NCBI RefSeq assembly: GCF_900102345.1
Contig: NZ_FNKB01000001.1
Location: forward strand, 992,001-1,056,000
From: Leucobacter chromiiresistens
GTDB taxonomy: Bacteria; Actinomycetota; Actinomycetes; Actinomycetales; Microbacteriaceae
Length of the DNA: 64,000 nucleotides
Reading direction: 5' to 3'
Under the pieces are notes generated by a model. It saw only the letters and a list, made by a program, of their open reading frames with translations. It ran no database searches and was not told the origin of the DNA. Shown here in pieces: positions 6,535 to 15,368 of the stretch (the first letter of the stretch is position 1; each line of letters begins with the position of its first letter). The translations under genes were made by a program, and so were the position numbers.

Positions 6535-7569
6535 TTATTCGGTGATCGGGAGCTTCGTGTCGTTCTGCTCGTAGCGCGTGCCTTCGACGGGAATGCCCCG
6601 GCGGCGCCCGACAGCGTCGACGACGAGCTGCAGGATGACGGTCTCCTCGAACACCCGAGCGAGGCCGGGGGCGGTGTGCTGCACCCGCACGACCGTCACG
6701 TTCTCGTGTGCGAGGTCGGCGACCCGCTCGTCGCCCGCGCCCGTGATCACCAGTACGCGTGCCCCGGCGTCGGCCATCTGCAGCACGACTTCGAGCTCGC
6801 GCCCGTCGCCGATGGTGACGAGCATGTTCTTCGAGTCGATGACCTCGTGGGGCCCGTGCACGAACTGGAACGTCTCCCAGCCGGTCGCCGGGAGCCGAAC
6901 GGCTTCGCGCAGCATGAGGGCGCCCTGAGCGGCGGACGAGACGCTTGGTCCGCGACCGATGAGGTCGACTGCGGCGATACCGTCGAAGATCGGTGCGAGC
7001 GACTCGGCGTGATCTCGGTGGGCGCTGAGGAGCTTCGCGACGAGTCGCGAAGCACCATCGACTTCGAGGTCGCTCTCGAGTCCGGCCGCCTGCATGATGG
7101 CCGAGTAGGCCAGAAGCGTCGAGAGGTAGCCGGAGGTGTAGACGGGGGAATCATCGATACCGCCGTATCCGACGACGAAGTCGCTCACCTCAGAGATCGC
7201 TGCTTCGGGAAAGTTGGTGATCGCGACGCGCCGCCCCGACCCGCGACCGCGCGCCGCCGCGATGGGTTCCGGGCTGCGCCCGGATTCCGAAACGAGGAGG
7301 TAATGGTCGCCCGGCTCGAAGTCGCCCGGGTAGGCAGCGACCTCAGATGCGGTGAGATTCACACCTCGAACCCCCTGCTGTGCGAGGGCGGCCACCAGAG
7401 CGTGGCCGGAATTGCTCGACGCGCCCATGGCGAGTACAGCAACCGTGTCGCCGGCGTTCCAGCGCGGAAGCTCGGCGGCGGCCAGCGATGCGGCGATCGC
7501 CGGGGCTGCGACCGTGAGGAGCTCCGGCTGCTGGTGAATGGCCTGGTGGAAGGGAATGCGATCGGACAT
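6535..7569 (-). CDS. Double-SIS-domain sugar-phosphate isomerase/deaminase
   Basis: 344 aa from ATG 7569 (MSDRIPFHQAIH). Two SIS domains: the first about 30-165 with MGASSNSGHAL and SESGRSPEPI phosphate-sugar loops, the second about 195-325 with LIGRGPSVSSAAQGAL. It matches the isomerase half of GlmS (FVHGPHEVID corresponds to the conserved E-to-HGP loop) without the glutaminase domain, as in AgaS, FrlB and NagB-II enzymes. Likely reaction: conversion or deamination of an amino-sugar 6-phosphate or a fructosamine 6-phosphate to a glycolytic intermediate. Its place between transporter genes and with a BadF-type kinase gives a complete import-phosphorylate-isomerise route. Confidence 0.82.
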   Translation of the reverse strand: MSDRIPFHQAIHQQPELLTVAAPAIAASLAAAELPRWNAGDTVAVLAMGASSNSGHALVAALAQQGVRGVNLTASEVAAYPGDFEPGDHYLLVSESGRSPEPIAAARGRGSGRRVAITNFPEAAISEVSDFVVGYGGIDDSPVYTSGYLSTLLAYSAIMQAAGLESDLEVDGASRLVAKLLSAHRDHAESLAPIFDGIAAVDLIGRGPSVSSAAQGALMLREAVRLPATGWETFQFVHGPHEVIDSKNMLVTIGDGRELEVVLQMADAGARVLVITGAGDERVADLAHENVTVVRVQHTAPGLARVFEETVILQLVVDAVGRRRGIPVEGTRYEQNDTKLPITE

Positions 7570-7625
7570 GGGTTCTCCTGAGGTGGAATGCGAAACGGCG
7601 AGAGGAACAAGAGGAGGTCGGGACG

Positions 7626-8486
7626 TCAGCCCTTTACTGCGCCCGCAGCCAGACCACTGACGATCTGACGCTGGAAGATCAGTGCAATGACCAGCGGCGG
7701 GATGGCCGCGATCACTCCGCCGGCGGCCACCAGGCCGAAATCGGTCGTGTACCGTCCTGCGAACTCTGAGATCGCAACGGGGATGGTCTTCGACGCGTCG
7801 GACGAGGTGAAGATGAGGGCGTACATGAATTCGTCCCACGCGAGGAGGAACGCGAACATCACGGCTGCGAAGAGGCCGGGTTTCGCCGAGGGAAGGATGA
7901 TGCGGAACAGCGCACCGAGACGGCTGGTGCCGTCGATGCGCGCCGCGTCTTCGAGGTCCGCCGGCACGGTCATGAAGTAGTTGCTCAAGATCCACAGCGT
8001 GAACGGAATGACGAGCGAGCAATCCACCAGGATCAGTCCGATCGTCGTATCCAGCATTCCGAGCGAATTCAGAATCATGTAGAGCGGGATCAGGAGTGAG
8101 ATCTGCGGCAGCATGTACGTCGTCAGGAACAGCACGAGGAACCCGCGGCGGAATGGAAACTTCAGGCGGGCGAACGCGTAGGCGCCGAAGATGCCGACGA
8201 CCATTGAGATGACCACTGTGGCGACGCCGACGACGAGGGAGTTCATGAAGGCCGCACGGAATGAGGCGCCCACAGATGATGTGGGGTCGAAGAGTATCTC
8301 CTGATACCGGTCGAGATGCAGTTCGCTGGGCCACCAGCGCATGGGTTTCGCGACGATGTCCGCCTGCGTGGAGATGCTCGCGATCGCCAACCAGCCGAGC
8401 GGCGCGATGCACCCCACCGCGACGATGAGAGCCGCGAGGTACGTGAGCGCCTGACCGAGGATTCGACGATTGTGGTGCTGTTTCAT
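7626..8486 (-). CDS. Carbohydrate ABC permease, MalG-type
   Basis: 286 aa, six predicted membrane spans. The cytoplasmic EAA loop reads EDAARIDGTSRLGALFRIILP, shortened here only by rule of length, and contacts the ATPase. The ATG overlaps the stop of the upstream permease gene (ATGA), so the two are translated together and form the heterodimeric channel. C terminus AAGAVKG is typical for the MalG/AraQ side. Confidence 0.92.
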   Translation of the reverse strand: MKQHHNRRILGQALTYLAALIVAVGCIAPLGWLAIASISTQADIVAKPMRWWPSELHLDRYQEILFDPTSSVGASFRAAFMNSLVVGVATVVISMVVGIFGAYAFARLKFPFRRGFLVLFLTTYMLPQISLLIPLYMILNSLGMLDTTIGLILVDCSLVIPFTLWILSNYFMTVPADLEDAARIDGTSRLGALFRIILPSAKPGLFAAVMFAFLLAWDEFMYALIFTSSDASKTIPVAISEFAGRYTTDFGLVAAGGVIAAIPPLVIALIFQRQIVSGLAAGAVKG

Positions 8487-9403
8487 AGGGTGCTCATTTC
8501 CGATCGGCGCAGCATTCGAAGGTAGGCCGTGGTCAGCACGAGGATGATGATGAGAACGAGGAACGAGATTGCAGACCCGAGGCCGTAGTTCTGCTCCGAG
8601 AACGCGGTGACGTAGGTGTAGTACGAGATGGTCTGGGTGCCGTTCGCGGGCCCTCCTCGAGTCATCGCGTAGATGATGTCGAAAACCTTCACTGCTTCCA
8701 CGGTGCGCAGCACGAGTACCAGAGCGACGGAGGGCAGCAGCAGAGGGAGCGTGATGGAGAAGAACCGGCGGAAGGCTCCCGCGCGGTCGACTTTCGCCGC
8801 CTCGGTCAGTTCACTGGGAATCGAGGTCAGACCGGCCAGGAGGAAGATGGCCACGAGCGGCGTCGTCTTCCATGCGTCGGCGATGATGACGAGGTTCAGT
8901 GCGGTCGTCGGATCGGAGAGCCAGGCCTGGTAGCTGTCGATCACACCGAGGTGGCTGAGCACGCCGTTGAGTGCGCCGTACTGCGCGTTGTAGATGCCTT
9001 TCCACATAGCAGCGTTCACGATGGTCGGCACGGCCCATGGCAGAACGACCAGTGCGCGGAGGATCCAGCGACCGCGGATCTTCGCGTTCAGGAGAAATGC
9101 GATCCCGAGTCCGAACACCAGCTCGATCGAGGTCGAGACGAGCGTGAAATAGAGTGTGCGCCCGAGCGCGCCCCAGAAGCCGTTCGCACTCAGGGCCTCG
9201 ATGTAGTTGCCGAGGCCGACGAAGGGAGTATCGACCGCAACGGCGGAGGTCACCTCGAAGAGCGAGATGAGCAGCGTGCGGCCCAGCGGATACAGGATGA
9301 CGCCGAATACGGCGAGGATTGCGGGGAGCAACAACCAGAAGGCGAGTCGCCTCTCGCTGTCGCGCCGCTTCCCGCGTGGCGCCGATGCGGTCGATACTGC
9401 CAT
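8483..9403 (-). CDS. Carbohydrate ABC permease, MalF/UgpA-type
   Basis: 306 aa, six membrane spans; N-terminal basic stretch before LAFWLLLPAILAVFGV. EAA motif ELTEAAKVDRAGAFRRFF. Pairs with the following permease. Six bp separate its start from the stop of the binding-protein gene, consistent with one operon. Substrate cannot be read from the permease alone; neighbours suggest an amino sugar or an Amadori-type compound. Confidence 0.92.
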   Translation of the reverse strand: MAVSTASAPRGKRRDSERRLAFWLLLPAILAVFGVILYPLGRTLLISLFEVTSAVAVDTPFVGLGNYIEALSANGFWGALGRTLYFTLVSTSIELVFGLGIAFLLNAKIRGRWILRALVVLPWAVPTIVNAAMWKGIYNAQYGALNGVLSHLGVIDSYQAWLSDPTTALNLVIIADAWKTTPLVAIFLLAGLTSIPSELTEAAKVDRAGAFRRFFSITLPLLLPSVALVLVLRTVEAVKVFDIIYAMTRGGPANGTQTISYYTYVTAFSEQNYGLGSAISFLVLIIILVLTTAYLRMLRRSEMSTL

Positions 9404-9409
9404 GAGGTC

Positions 9410-10711
9410 TCAGTCCTCCAACTCTGCGTTCGCAGCCTCGACGGCGTCATCGAGGGCTTCCTGCGGTGTCTTCTTACCGAGAAGCGCGTTTTGCAGCTCG
9501 ACCTGAATGATCTGCGAGACGGTCGAGTAGTTCGGTACCGCGGGGCGCAGGATGGAGTCGGCGTAGGCCTCTTCCGACACTGCGAAGACTTCAGGATTGA
9601 CGTCGATGACTTCCGGCTTCTCGTAGCTGGCCTTCCAGCTCGGCTGCGATGAGTTGACGTATTCCTCCTGCGTCTCCTCGCTCGTCATGTAGTCGATGAA
9701 CTCCCACGCAGCATCCTGGTTCTTCGAAGTGGCCGTGACTGAGTACGCCATGGCGCCGTTGACGCCGGGCCGAGCACCGCTCGGGCCTTGCGGCGTCGCC
9801 AGGACGCCCGCAGCGTCGGCGATCGTGGAGATCTCCGGATCCTGGAGATCTCGCATGGTCGAGTCCCAGTTCAGACCGAACGCGGTCTCGCCCTGGGCGA
9901 GCGCCTTCGACACGTCGTCCTCGAGGAACGTGGTGGAGGCGGGGTTCGTGAGTCCGTCGTCGATGGTCTGCTTCATCCACTCGAGGGCGGCGACTCCCTG
10001 CGCATTGTTGATGATCAGTTCACCATCGTCATTCGTGAACTCTCCGTCGAACGCTCCGAGCAGCTGTGCGTAATCGCAGATGAGGGCCTCGGCCTGCGCC
10101 CAGCTCCATGCGATCGGATACTCGCTGATTCCCGCCTCTTTGATCTTCTCGGCCGTCGCGAGTACGCCGTCCCAGGTCTCCAGGTCCTCCGGCGTGGCGC
10201 CCACTTCGGCGATCATCTCCTCGTTGTAGAAGAAGAGCTTCGTCGACGGGCCGTTCGGCACGCCGTAGAACTTGTCCTGGTACGCGGCCGTCGGAATCAC
10301 CCCCGACAGAAGTTCGTCCTCGGCCGCGCCGGGGAACTTATCCCCGAGGTCCGCGATGATCCCCTTCGACGCGAACTCCGCGGGCCAGATCACATCGATC
10401 AAGACGACGTCGTATGTCCCGGCGGGGGCCGAGGTGACGATCTTGTCGTGCAGGGCTTCGTACGACACGAAGGTGGGGTTGACGGTGATATCGCCCCCGT
10501 TCTGCTCTTCGAAATCGGTGATGATCTGCTTGTAGTCATCTTCGGAATACCCGGCCTGCTTCATGAAGAGCGCGTTGATCTCGCCGGTTCCGTCGCCCGC
10601 GTCGCCACCGCCGCCGCCACCGGTGACGCTGCAGCCGCTCAACGTGAGACCTGCGGCTGCGACACCAGCGATGAGGCTCCGTTGCACTCGCTTGAGGTTC
10701 TTGCCTTTCAT
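9410..10711 (-). CDS. Sugar-binding lipoprotein, extracellular solute-binding family 1
   Basis: 433 aa. Signal peptide with basic N end (MKGKNLKRVQR), hydrophobic core and lipobox LSGC at about residues 24-27, followed by a Gly-rich linker. The mature part has the two-lobe family-1 pattern (PSTKLFFYNEEMI, TAFGLNWDST, GARPGVNGAMAYSV). Captures sugar outside the membrane and delivers it to the two permeases. SD AAAGGAGAAA stands before the ATG. Second gene of the operon, after the kinase. Confidence 0.92.
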   Translation of the reverse strand: MKGKNLKRVQRSLIAGVAAAGLTLSGCSVTGGGGGGDAGDGTGEINALFMKQAGYSEDDYKQIITDFEEQNGGDITVNPTFVSYEALHDKIVTSAPAGTYDVVLIDVIWPAEFASKGIIADLGDKFPGAAEDELLSGVIPTAAYQDKFYGVPNGPSTKLFFYNEEMIAEVGATPEDLETWDGVLATAEKIKEAGISEYPIAWSWAQAEALICDYAQLLGAFDGEFTNDDGELIINNAQGVAALEWMKQTIDDGLTNPASTTFLEDDVSKALAQGETAFGLNWDSTMRDLQDPEISTIADAAGVLATPQGPSGARPGVNGAMAYSVTATSKNQDAAWEFIDYMTSEETQEEYVNSSQPSWKASYEKPEVIDVNPEVFAVSEEAYADSILRPAVPNYSTVSQIIQVELQNALLGKKTPQEALDDAVEAANAELED

Positions 10712-10739
10712 GAATTTCTCCTTTGATTCTCGATGTAGG

Positions 10740-11627
10740 TCAGATGAGGGTTCGAGCCAGAGCTATGGCTCCGGCCACGGGTTCGTCGTGCAGCACCACG
10801 AAGGGCAGGTCGATCCCCTGGTCTGTCAGGGCTCGTCCGAGCTCGCTCTGCAGGAGCGGCTGCGCGGTGACGACGCCGCCCGCGGCGACGATGGCGTCTG
10901 CTCGAGCGTGACGCCCGAGCACATCTCCGACGCTCGTCGCCAGCTCGTCGGCCGCAGTTCCGATGACCCGGCGCGCGAGACGTGAGCCGTCGGATGCGGC
11001 GGCGAAGATCACGGGAGCGGCCTCCGCCCAGCGGTGCATCGTCGCGCTGTGCGTGAAGACGAGAGAGAGATCGTCGACGGTGGAAGCCGCGAAGTGCTCC
11101 ATGAGCCGGCGCGCGAGGAGGCCGGGGCGTTTGCCGGTATCGTGCTCGCGCTGCACGGCGCGCATCGACTCGCGAGCGATGCCCGGGGCGCTCCCCGGGT
11201 CTCCGATCATCCATCCATAGCCGCCCGCAGTCAGGTGCTCCCCGTTCGGCGTGCGACCGACCACGATGGAGCCGGTACCGGCGATGATGCCGACGGCATC
11301 GGTGTAGCCGGCCGCCGGTCCTACGAGCAGGGCGTCGTTGAGCACCAGGAGCGGTCCGAGATGATGTAATTCCAGTGCCGCTCTGAAGGCCTGTATCTGC
11401 GCTTCGGAATCGCAGCCGTGCGCGCCCACGGTCAGTGCGGCGTGCTGATCGGCCCCCAATGCGCGCGCGTGGGAGAGCAGAATCCCGGCCCCCTCCGGAT
11501 CACGGAGCCCGGCAGGTCCGAGCCAGCCCGCCGTCGGGAGTCTCGTGTCGGCAACCTCCGTCGACGCGGAGTCCGCGACGCGCACCCGTGTGTGGGTGCC
11601 GCCGATGTCGATGCCGATGAGCTTCAT
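10740..11627 (-). CDS. BadF/BadG-family sugar kinase (GlcNAc/MurNAc-kinase-like)
   Basis: 295 aa. ASKHA fold: phosphate-1 loop GIDIGGTHTRVRV at residues 4-16, catalytic region around LVLNDALL (about 120-127), phosphate-2 IIAGTGSIVVGR and adenosine motif AAGGVV. This matches BadF/BadG/BcrA-type N-acetylglucosamine kinases, including MurK. It would phosphorylate the imported sugar with ATP. First gene of the leftward operon; divergent from the ROK regulator. The combination kinase plus SIS enzyme plus importer favours an amino sugar; the exact substrate is open. Confidence 0.82.
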   Translation of the reverse strand: MKLIGIDIGGTHTRVRVADSASTEVADTRLPTAGWLGPAGLRDPEGAGILLSHARALGADQHAALTVGAHGCDSEAQIQAFRAALELHHLGPLLVLNDALLVGPAAGYTDAVGIIAGTGSIVVGRTPNGEHLTAGGYGWMIGDPGSAPGIARESMRAVQREHDTGKRPGLLARRLMEHFAASTVDDLSLVFTHSATMHRWAEAAPVIFAAASDGSRLARRVIGTAADELATSVGDVLGRHARADAIVAAGGVVTAQPLLQSELGRALTDQGIDLPFVVLHDEPVAGAIALARTLI

Positions 11628-11778
11628 TGCTGCCTAAAGTTACTTATCTGTCAGAGTGAAAAGAAGATGGCCCGAATCTACCGTCGCGCCGCGAACGCGT
11701 CAAGTTGCAGAGATTCGCGGCCGTCGCGCTCGCTCGACGCCCGGGTCGGCGAGCGCGCCTGGCCGTAAACTGACGGCC
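11628..11778. promoter_or_regulatory. Divergent control region of sugar operon and ROK regulator
   Basis: 151 bp between the kinase ATG and the ROK ATG. The half nearest the kinase is AT-rich (AAAGTTACTTATCTGTCAG, 11636-11654), as expected for the operon promoter and regulator site. I found no clear palindrome. Confidence 0.4.
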
Positions 11779-12981
11779 ATGTACGACGACCTTGCAACGC
11801 CGCCTGCCGGTATCCAGGAGTGGCCGGCGAGTACCAGCGTGATCGCGGCGTCCAATCAAGGGGCGCTCGTCGAAGCGTTGCGCCAGCGCGGAGCGCTCTC
11901 GAAGATGCAACTGAGTGAGCTCACCGGACTCAGCGCGGCGACCGTGAATCGTGTACTGAAGGGCCTGATCGAGCACGGTTTCGTCGCGCAAGCGGGTACC
12001 GAGGAATCCACCGGCGGTCGGCCTGCTGTGCTTTTCGACGTCGTACCGACCGCCTTGGTCTCGGGGGCGGTGCAGGTCCGGCGCGAGGGGATCACAGGCG
12101 CCCTCGTCGGGTTCAACGGCGAGATCATCGAGCGTTTCGAGCAAGAGTTCGATGCCCCGGGGCCGGACGGGGGGCCTCGTGCGCTCCACCGCATGATCGC
12201 TCGGCTCGCTGAACGCTGCACCGCCCTCGACATCCCTCTCCATGTGGTCGGCGTCTCGGTTGGGGGCATCGCGAGTCCGAATGGAACGGTCACAGGCCTG
12301 AACCCGCGATACTGGCCGGAGGCGACGCTCACCGAGTTGGTCGGCGAGCACGAAGTTCGCGTCGTCGTGGAGAACGATGCGAATGCGCTGGCGCTCGGAG
12401 AGCTGTACCGGGGGGTGGGGCGATTCAGCCGCCAGTTCGTCGCCTTGGTGCTCGACCGGGGCCTCGGATCCGGAATCGTCGCCAACGGGGAGCTGGTTCG
12501 CGGCGCTCGATTCGCGGCCGGAGAGGTCGGCTACCTGCTCATCGATTCGGACTCCCTGACGACACCGCCGCAGGGGCGCGGCGAACTCGAGAGCAAGATC
12601 GATCCTGTCGCGGTGACCGGCGCAGCGCACGACGTGGGCATCGATGCCGCGCATCCGTTGACCGCAGCCGAGATCGTCGCGAGGGAATCCGCAGGGGATC
12701 AGCGGGCGGCGCCGGTGGCCTCGATGGTGCTCGATATGCTTGCTCGCGGTGTCGCCGCCCTCGTCAGCATTCTCGACCCAGACGTCGTTGTCCTGGGGGA
12801 GGGCTTGGATGAACGCGCGGATCTCGTGATTCCCGGCCTTCGGAAACGGCTGGAAGGGAGAATTCAATTCGTTCCCGAAATTCGAACGGCGTCGCTCGGG
12901 GCAGATGCTGTTCTGCTCGGCGTGGCGGAGACGGCCCTGCGTGCGGTCCCCGGTCCCGTGAGGATCTCCCGTTCCGTGTGA
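11779..12981 (+). CDS. ROK-family transcriptional regulator (NagC/XylR type)
   Basis: 400 aa from ATG 11779. N-terminal winged helix, about 25-85 (SKMQLSELTGLSAATVNRVL recognition region), then an ROK sugar-binding domain from about 95 to 395. ROK hallmarks: GVSVGGIAS, VVENDANALALGE and LVLDRGLGSGIV. The usual Cys-rich zinc motif of ROK kinases is absent, as is common in regulators. Divergent from the sugar operon, so it probably represses it and is released by a sugar or sugar phosphate. Confidence 0.88.
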   Translation: MYDDLATPPAGIQEWPASTSVIAASNQGALVEALRQRGALSKMQLSELTGLSAATVNRVLKGLIEHGFVAQAGTEESTGGRPAVLFDVVPTALVSGAVQVRREGITGALVGFNGEIIERFEQEFDAPGPDGGPRALHRMIARLAERCTALDIPLHVVGVSVGGIASPNGTVTGLNPRYWPEATLTELVGEHEVRVVVENDANALALGELYRGVGRFSRQFVALVLDRGLGSGIVANGELVRGARFAAGEVGYLLIDSDSLTTPPQGRGELESKIDPVAVTGAAHDVGIDAAHPLTAAEIVARESAGDQRAAPVASMVLDMLARGVAALVSILDPDVVVLGEGLDERADLVIPGLRKRLEGRIQFVPEIRTASLGADAVLLGVAETALRAVPGPVRISRSV

Positions 12982-13144
12982 ACCCTGCGGCACGGGGCGC
13001 TGGCCACGCGCCGCCCTGATCGTCAAGAGCAGTGGAGAAATCTCCCCAGATGCAGAGAACGGCCTGCCAAGCCCAATGCCGTTAGGCTGATCCGTTCCTC
13101 CTCTCTCTCCGACGCCGCCGAGTACGCCTCTGCGGCGACCCCCC

Positions 13145-13302
13145 CCGGCTGATGCCAGGTTGATCTTTCTCGCGGGCTCGCGCCAGCTGGATGACGACGG
13201 GACGACGCGCACAATGTTCCGAGGACGCCTTTCGGAGTGACCGTCCTCGGATACGACGACCAGCTCGTGGAAATCGAGGCAGTGGCGGCCGTCTGCGACT
13301 GA
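13145..13302 (+). pseudogene. Remnant of a RidA-family gene
   Basis: One frame (from about 13145) reads ADARLIFLAGSRQLDDDG, like the RidA start region LxFLAGQxxLDxDG; another frame (13231-13302) reads FGVTVLGYDDQLVEIEAVAA and stops, which is the RidA C-terminal strand LVEIEAVA. The middle of the domain is missing and the frames do not match, so this is a decayed gene with an internal deletion. It accounts for most of the otherwise empty 335-bp gap after the ROK gene; nothing else is seen there. Confidence 0.55.
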
Positions 13303-13316
13303 CCGATCTCAGGCGA

Positions 13317-13982
13317 TCAGCGCTGCTCGAGCGCGAGCTTCGCGCCGAAGCCGACGAGCACGGTGCCGGCGACGCGGTCGATGATGCGCAGCGATCGTGC
13401 CCGGGCGAGCCACCGCCGCGCGTACTTCTCGCCGAGAACGATGACGGCCAGCCACACGAGACTCATCGCGGCGTGCACGCCCGCGAGCAGCAGCCCCATT
13501 CCCAGCGTCGATGCGCCGGCGGGGATGAACTGGGGGATGGTCGCGATGTAGAAGACGCCGATCTTCGGGTTGAGCAGGTTCGTCCACGCCCCGGTGAGGT
13601 AGGCGCGCCGCACGGAGTGCGTTCCACCGCTCGCGGCGACGGGGCCGGCGGCGACGGTGCCCGCGGAGATGGGGTCCGCGGCAGGCGCTCCCCGGAAGCT
13701 CTGCACGATCATGCGGATGCCGAGAACAGCCATGTAGGCCGCGCCGCCGATGGCGACGATCTGGTACGCGACGCGAGATGCGTCGAGCAGTGCGGCGGCG
13801 CCGAGCGCGGCGGCCGCGCCCCAGACGAGCGCCCCCGAGGCGAAGCCGAACGCCGTCGCCGCGGCCTGTCGTCGCCCGCGCACAAGTGCCGAGCGCAGCA
13901 CGAGCGTCGTGTCGAGGCCGGGAATGACGGTGAGCACCGCCGCAACGGCCGCGAATCCGAGAAGCGCCTGGGTCGTGTTCAC
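13317..13982 (-). CDS. LysE-family amino-acid exporter
   Basis: 221 aa from GTG 13982 (VNTTQALLGFAAV); the longer frame upstream is low-complexity and unlikely. Five to six membrane segments, N-terminal PGLDTTLVLRSAL motif equal to the LysE/RhtB PGP-type signature, and TGAWTNLLNPKIGVFYIATIPQF, written here in two parts by family knowledge, is the conserved NPK segment. Exports an amino acid or derivative; specificity unknown. Convergent with the RidA remnant. Confidence 0.85.
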   Translation of the reverse strand: MNTTQALLGFAAVAAVLTVIPGLDTTLVLRSALVRGRRQAAATAFGFASGALVWGAAAALGAAALLDASRVAYQIVAIGGAAYMAVLGIRMIVQSFRGAPAADPISAGTVAAGPVAASGGTHSVRRAYLTGAWTNLLNPKIGVFYIATIPQFIPAGASTLGMGLLLAGVHAAMSLVWLAVIVLGEKYARRWLARARSLRIIDRVAGTVLVGFGAKLALEQR

Positions 13983-14155
13983 CCGCCCAGAGTACGACCC
14001 GGCGCGCGCACCCTCCAAACGGGCCACCACAGGGCGGCGCACGAGGTCAACCCCCGCGCGCGCCGGGAGGGGATCGCGGAACCTGGAGGAACGCACCCGC
14101 CCGCCCCGCATCCGGCGGGCGGATCGGCACCCACTTCGAGGCGAGGAGCATGGAC

Positions 14156-14839
14156 ATGAACACTGAGCACACCCCCGATCACAGCCCCGACCGCGCCCGC
14201 GATCGCACCCCGGAAGGCGGCCCCGACCACGCAGCCGACGCGGCCGCTGTCGCCGCCGAGCGCGGCCCCACGCGGCGCGAAGTGGTGCTCGACCGGGAGA
14301 AGGAGGAGTACGGCGGAATCAAGTGGGGCTCTGCGTTCTTCGGCTGGCTGACGGCGATGGGCACGGCCGTGCTGCTCACCGCGATCCTGAGCGCGATCGG
14401 CGCCGGCGTCGGCCTGGGCGCGGCGGAGGGCGACGTGCAGAGCGCCGCCGACGACCTCGCCTCGAACGCCGACACGGTGGGCATCGTCGGCGCCATCGTG
14501 CTCGCCGTGATCCTCTTCGTCGCGTACTTCTGCGGCGGGTACGTCGCCGGTCGCATGGCGCGCTTCTCGGGGGCGAAGCAGGGCGTCGCCGTCTGGGTGT
14601 GGGCCATCGTGATCGCCATCGTCGTGGCCATCATCACGGCCATCGCCGGCTCCCAGTTCAACGTGCTCGGGAATCTGAACGGGTTCCCCCGGATTCCGAT
14701 CGACGAGGGGACGCTCACCGCGACGGGCATCGTCACCGCCGTCGTCGTCGCGCTCGTCAGCCTGGGCGGAGCGATTCTCGGCGGCCTGTCGGGCATGCGC
14801 TTCCACCGCCGCGTCGACCGCACCGGCCTGGGGCGCTGA
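14156..14839 (+). CDS. Four-span membrane protein, unknown function
   Basis: 227 aa from ATG 14156, where GAGGAG is 7 bp upstream; ATG 14150 is too close to it. Residues 1-50 are hydrophilic and Asp/His/Pro-rich; four membrane spans follow (about 60-80, 105-130, 140-160, 180-200). GG-rich helices (FFGWLTAMGTAVLL, YFCGGYVAGRMARFSGAKQG) resemble conserved actinobacterial YrzE-like membrane proteins that often neighbour PRC-barrel genes. Followed by such a gene 44 bp later with a good SD, so probably one stress-type operon. Confidence 0.75.
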   Translation: MNTEHTPDHSPDRARDRTPEGGPDHAADAAAVAAERGPTRREVVLDREKEEYGGIKWGSAFFGWLTAMGTAVLLTAILSAIGAGVGLGAAEGDVQSAADDLASNADTVGIVGAIVLAVILFVAYFCGGYVAGRMARFSGAKQGVAVWVWAIVIAIVVAIITAIAGSQFNVLGNLNGFPRIPIDEGTLTATGIVTAVVVALVSLGGAILGGLSGMRFHRRVDRTGLGR

Positions 14840-14883
14840 GCTCCGCGCCCCTCCAGCAGCTCACGAGAACGAAAGGCACGACC

Positions 14884-15354
14884 ATGATCGACCCCACCTC
14901 CATCAACAGCCTGTTCGACGCGAAGGTCTTCGACGTCTCAGGCGAAAAGATCGGCACCGTCAAGCAGGTGTTCGTCGGCCCGGATCGCGGTGAGCCGCTG
15001 TTCGTGAGCGTGGCGACCGGCCTGTTCGGCACGTCGGAGTCGTTCGTGCCGCTGCGCGGCGCAACCTTCGACGGCGAGGCGGTACGCGTGGCGTACGACC
15101 GGTCCGCCGTGAAGGATGCGCCGCGCATCGACGCGGACGGCGTGCTCTCGGACGAGGAGCACGAGCGCCTGTGGCAGTACTACGACGGCGACGACGACCG
15201 CGAGCGGGATGGCAACGCCGAGCACGCCGCCGACGCGGGGGTGGTGACGGGGCGGGTGCGCCTGCGCAAGCACGGCGTCGCGGAGGATCGCGGACGCACG
15301 GCGGAGGATCGCGGCGCCGCGCCTGAGCGCGGTGGAGCGGGCGCCGTCCGCTGA
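14884..15354 (+). CDS. PRC-barrel domain protein
   Basis: 156 aa. Residues 8-75 form a PRC barrel (LFDAKVFDVSGEKIGTVKQV, then PLFVSVATGLFG and SFVPLRGATFDG), then a linker with DEEHERLWQYYDGD typical of the actinobacterial stress-type proteins and a charged, Arg-rich C-terminal tail. A longer upstream reading exists in this frame but lacks sense. Function of the family is poorly known; a regulatory or envelope-stress role is usually proposed. AACGAAAGG SD. Confidence 0.85.
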   Translation: MIDPTSINSLFDAKVFDVSGEKIGTVKQVFVGPDRGEPLFVSVATGLFGTSESFVPLRGATFDGEAVRVAYDRSAVKDAPRIDADGVLSDEEHERLWQYYDGDDDRERDGNAEHAADAGVVTGRVRLRKHGVAEDRGRTAEDRGAAPERGGAGAVR

Positions 15355-15368
15355 ATGGTCGGGCGCGC

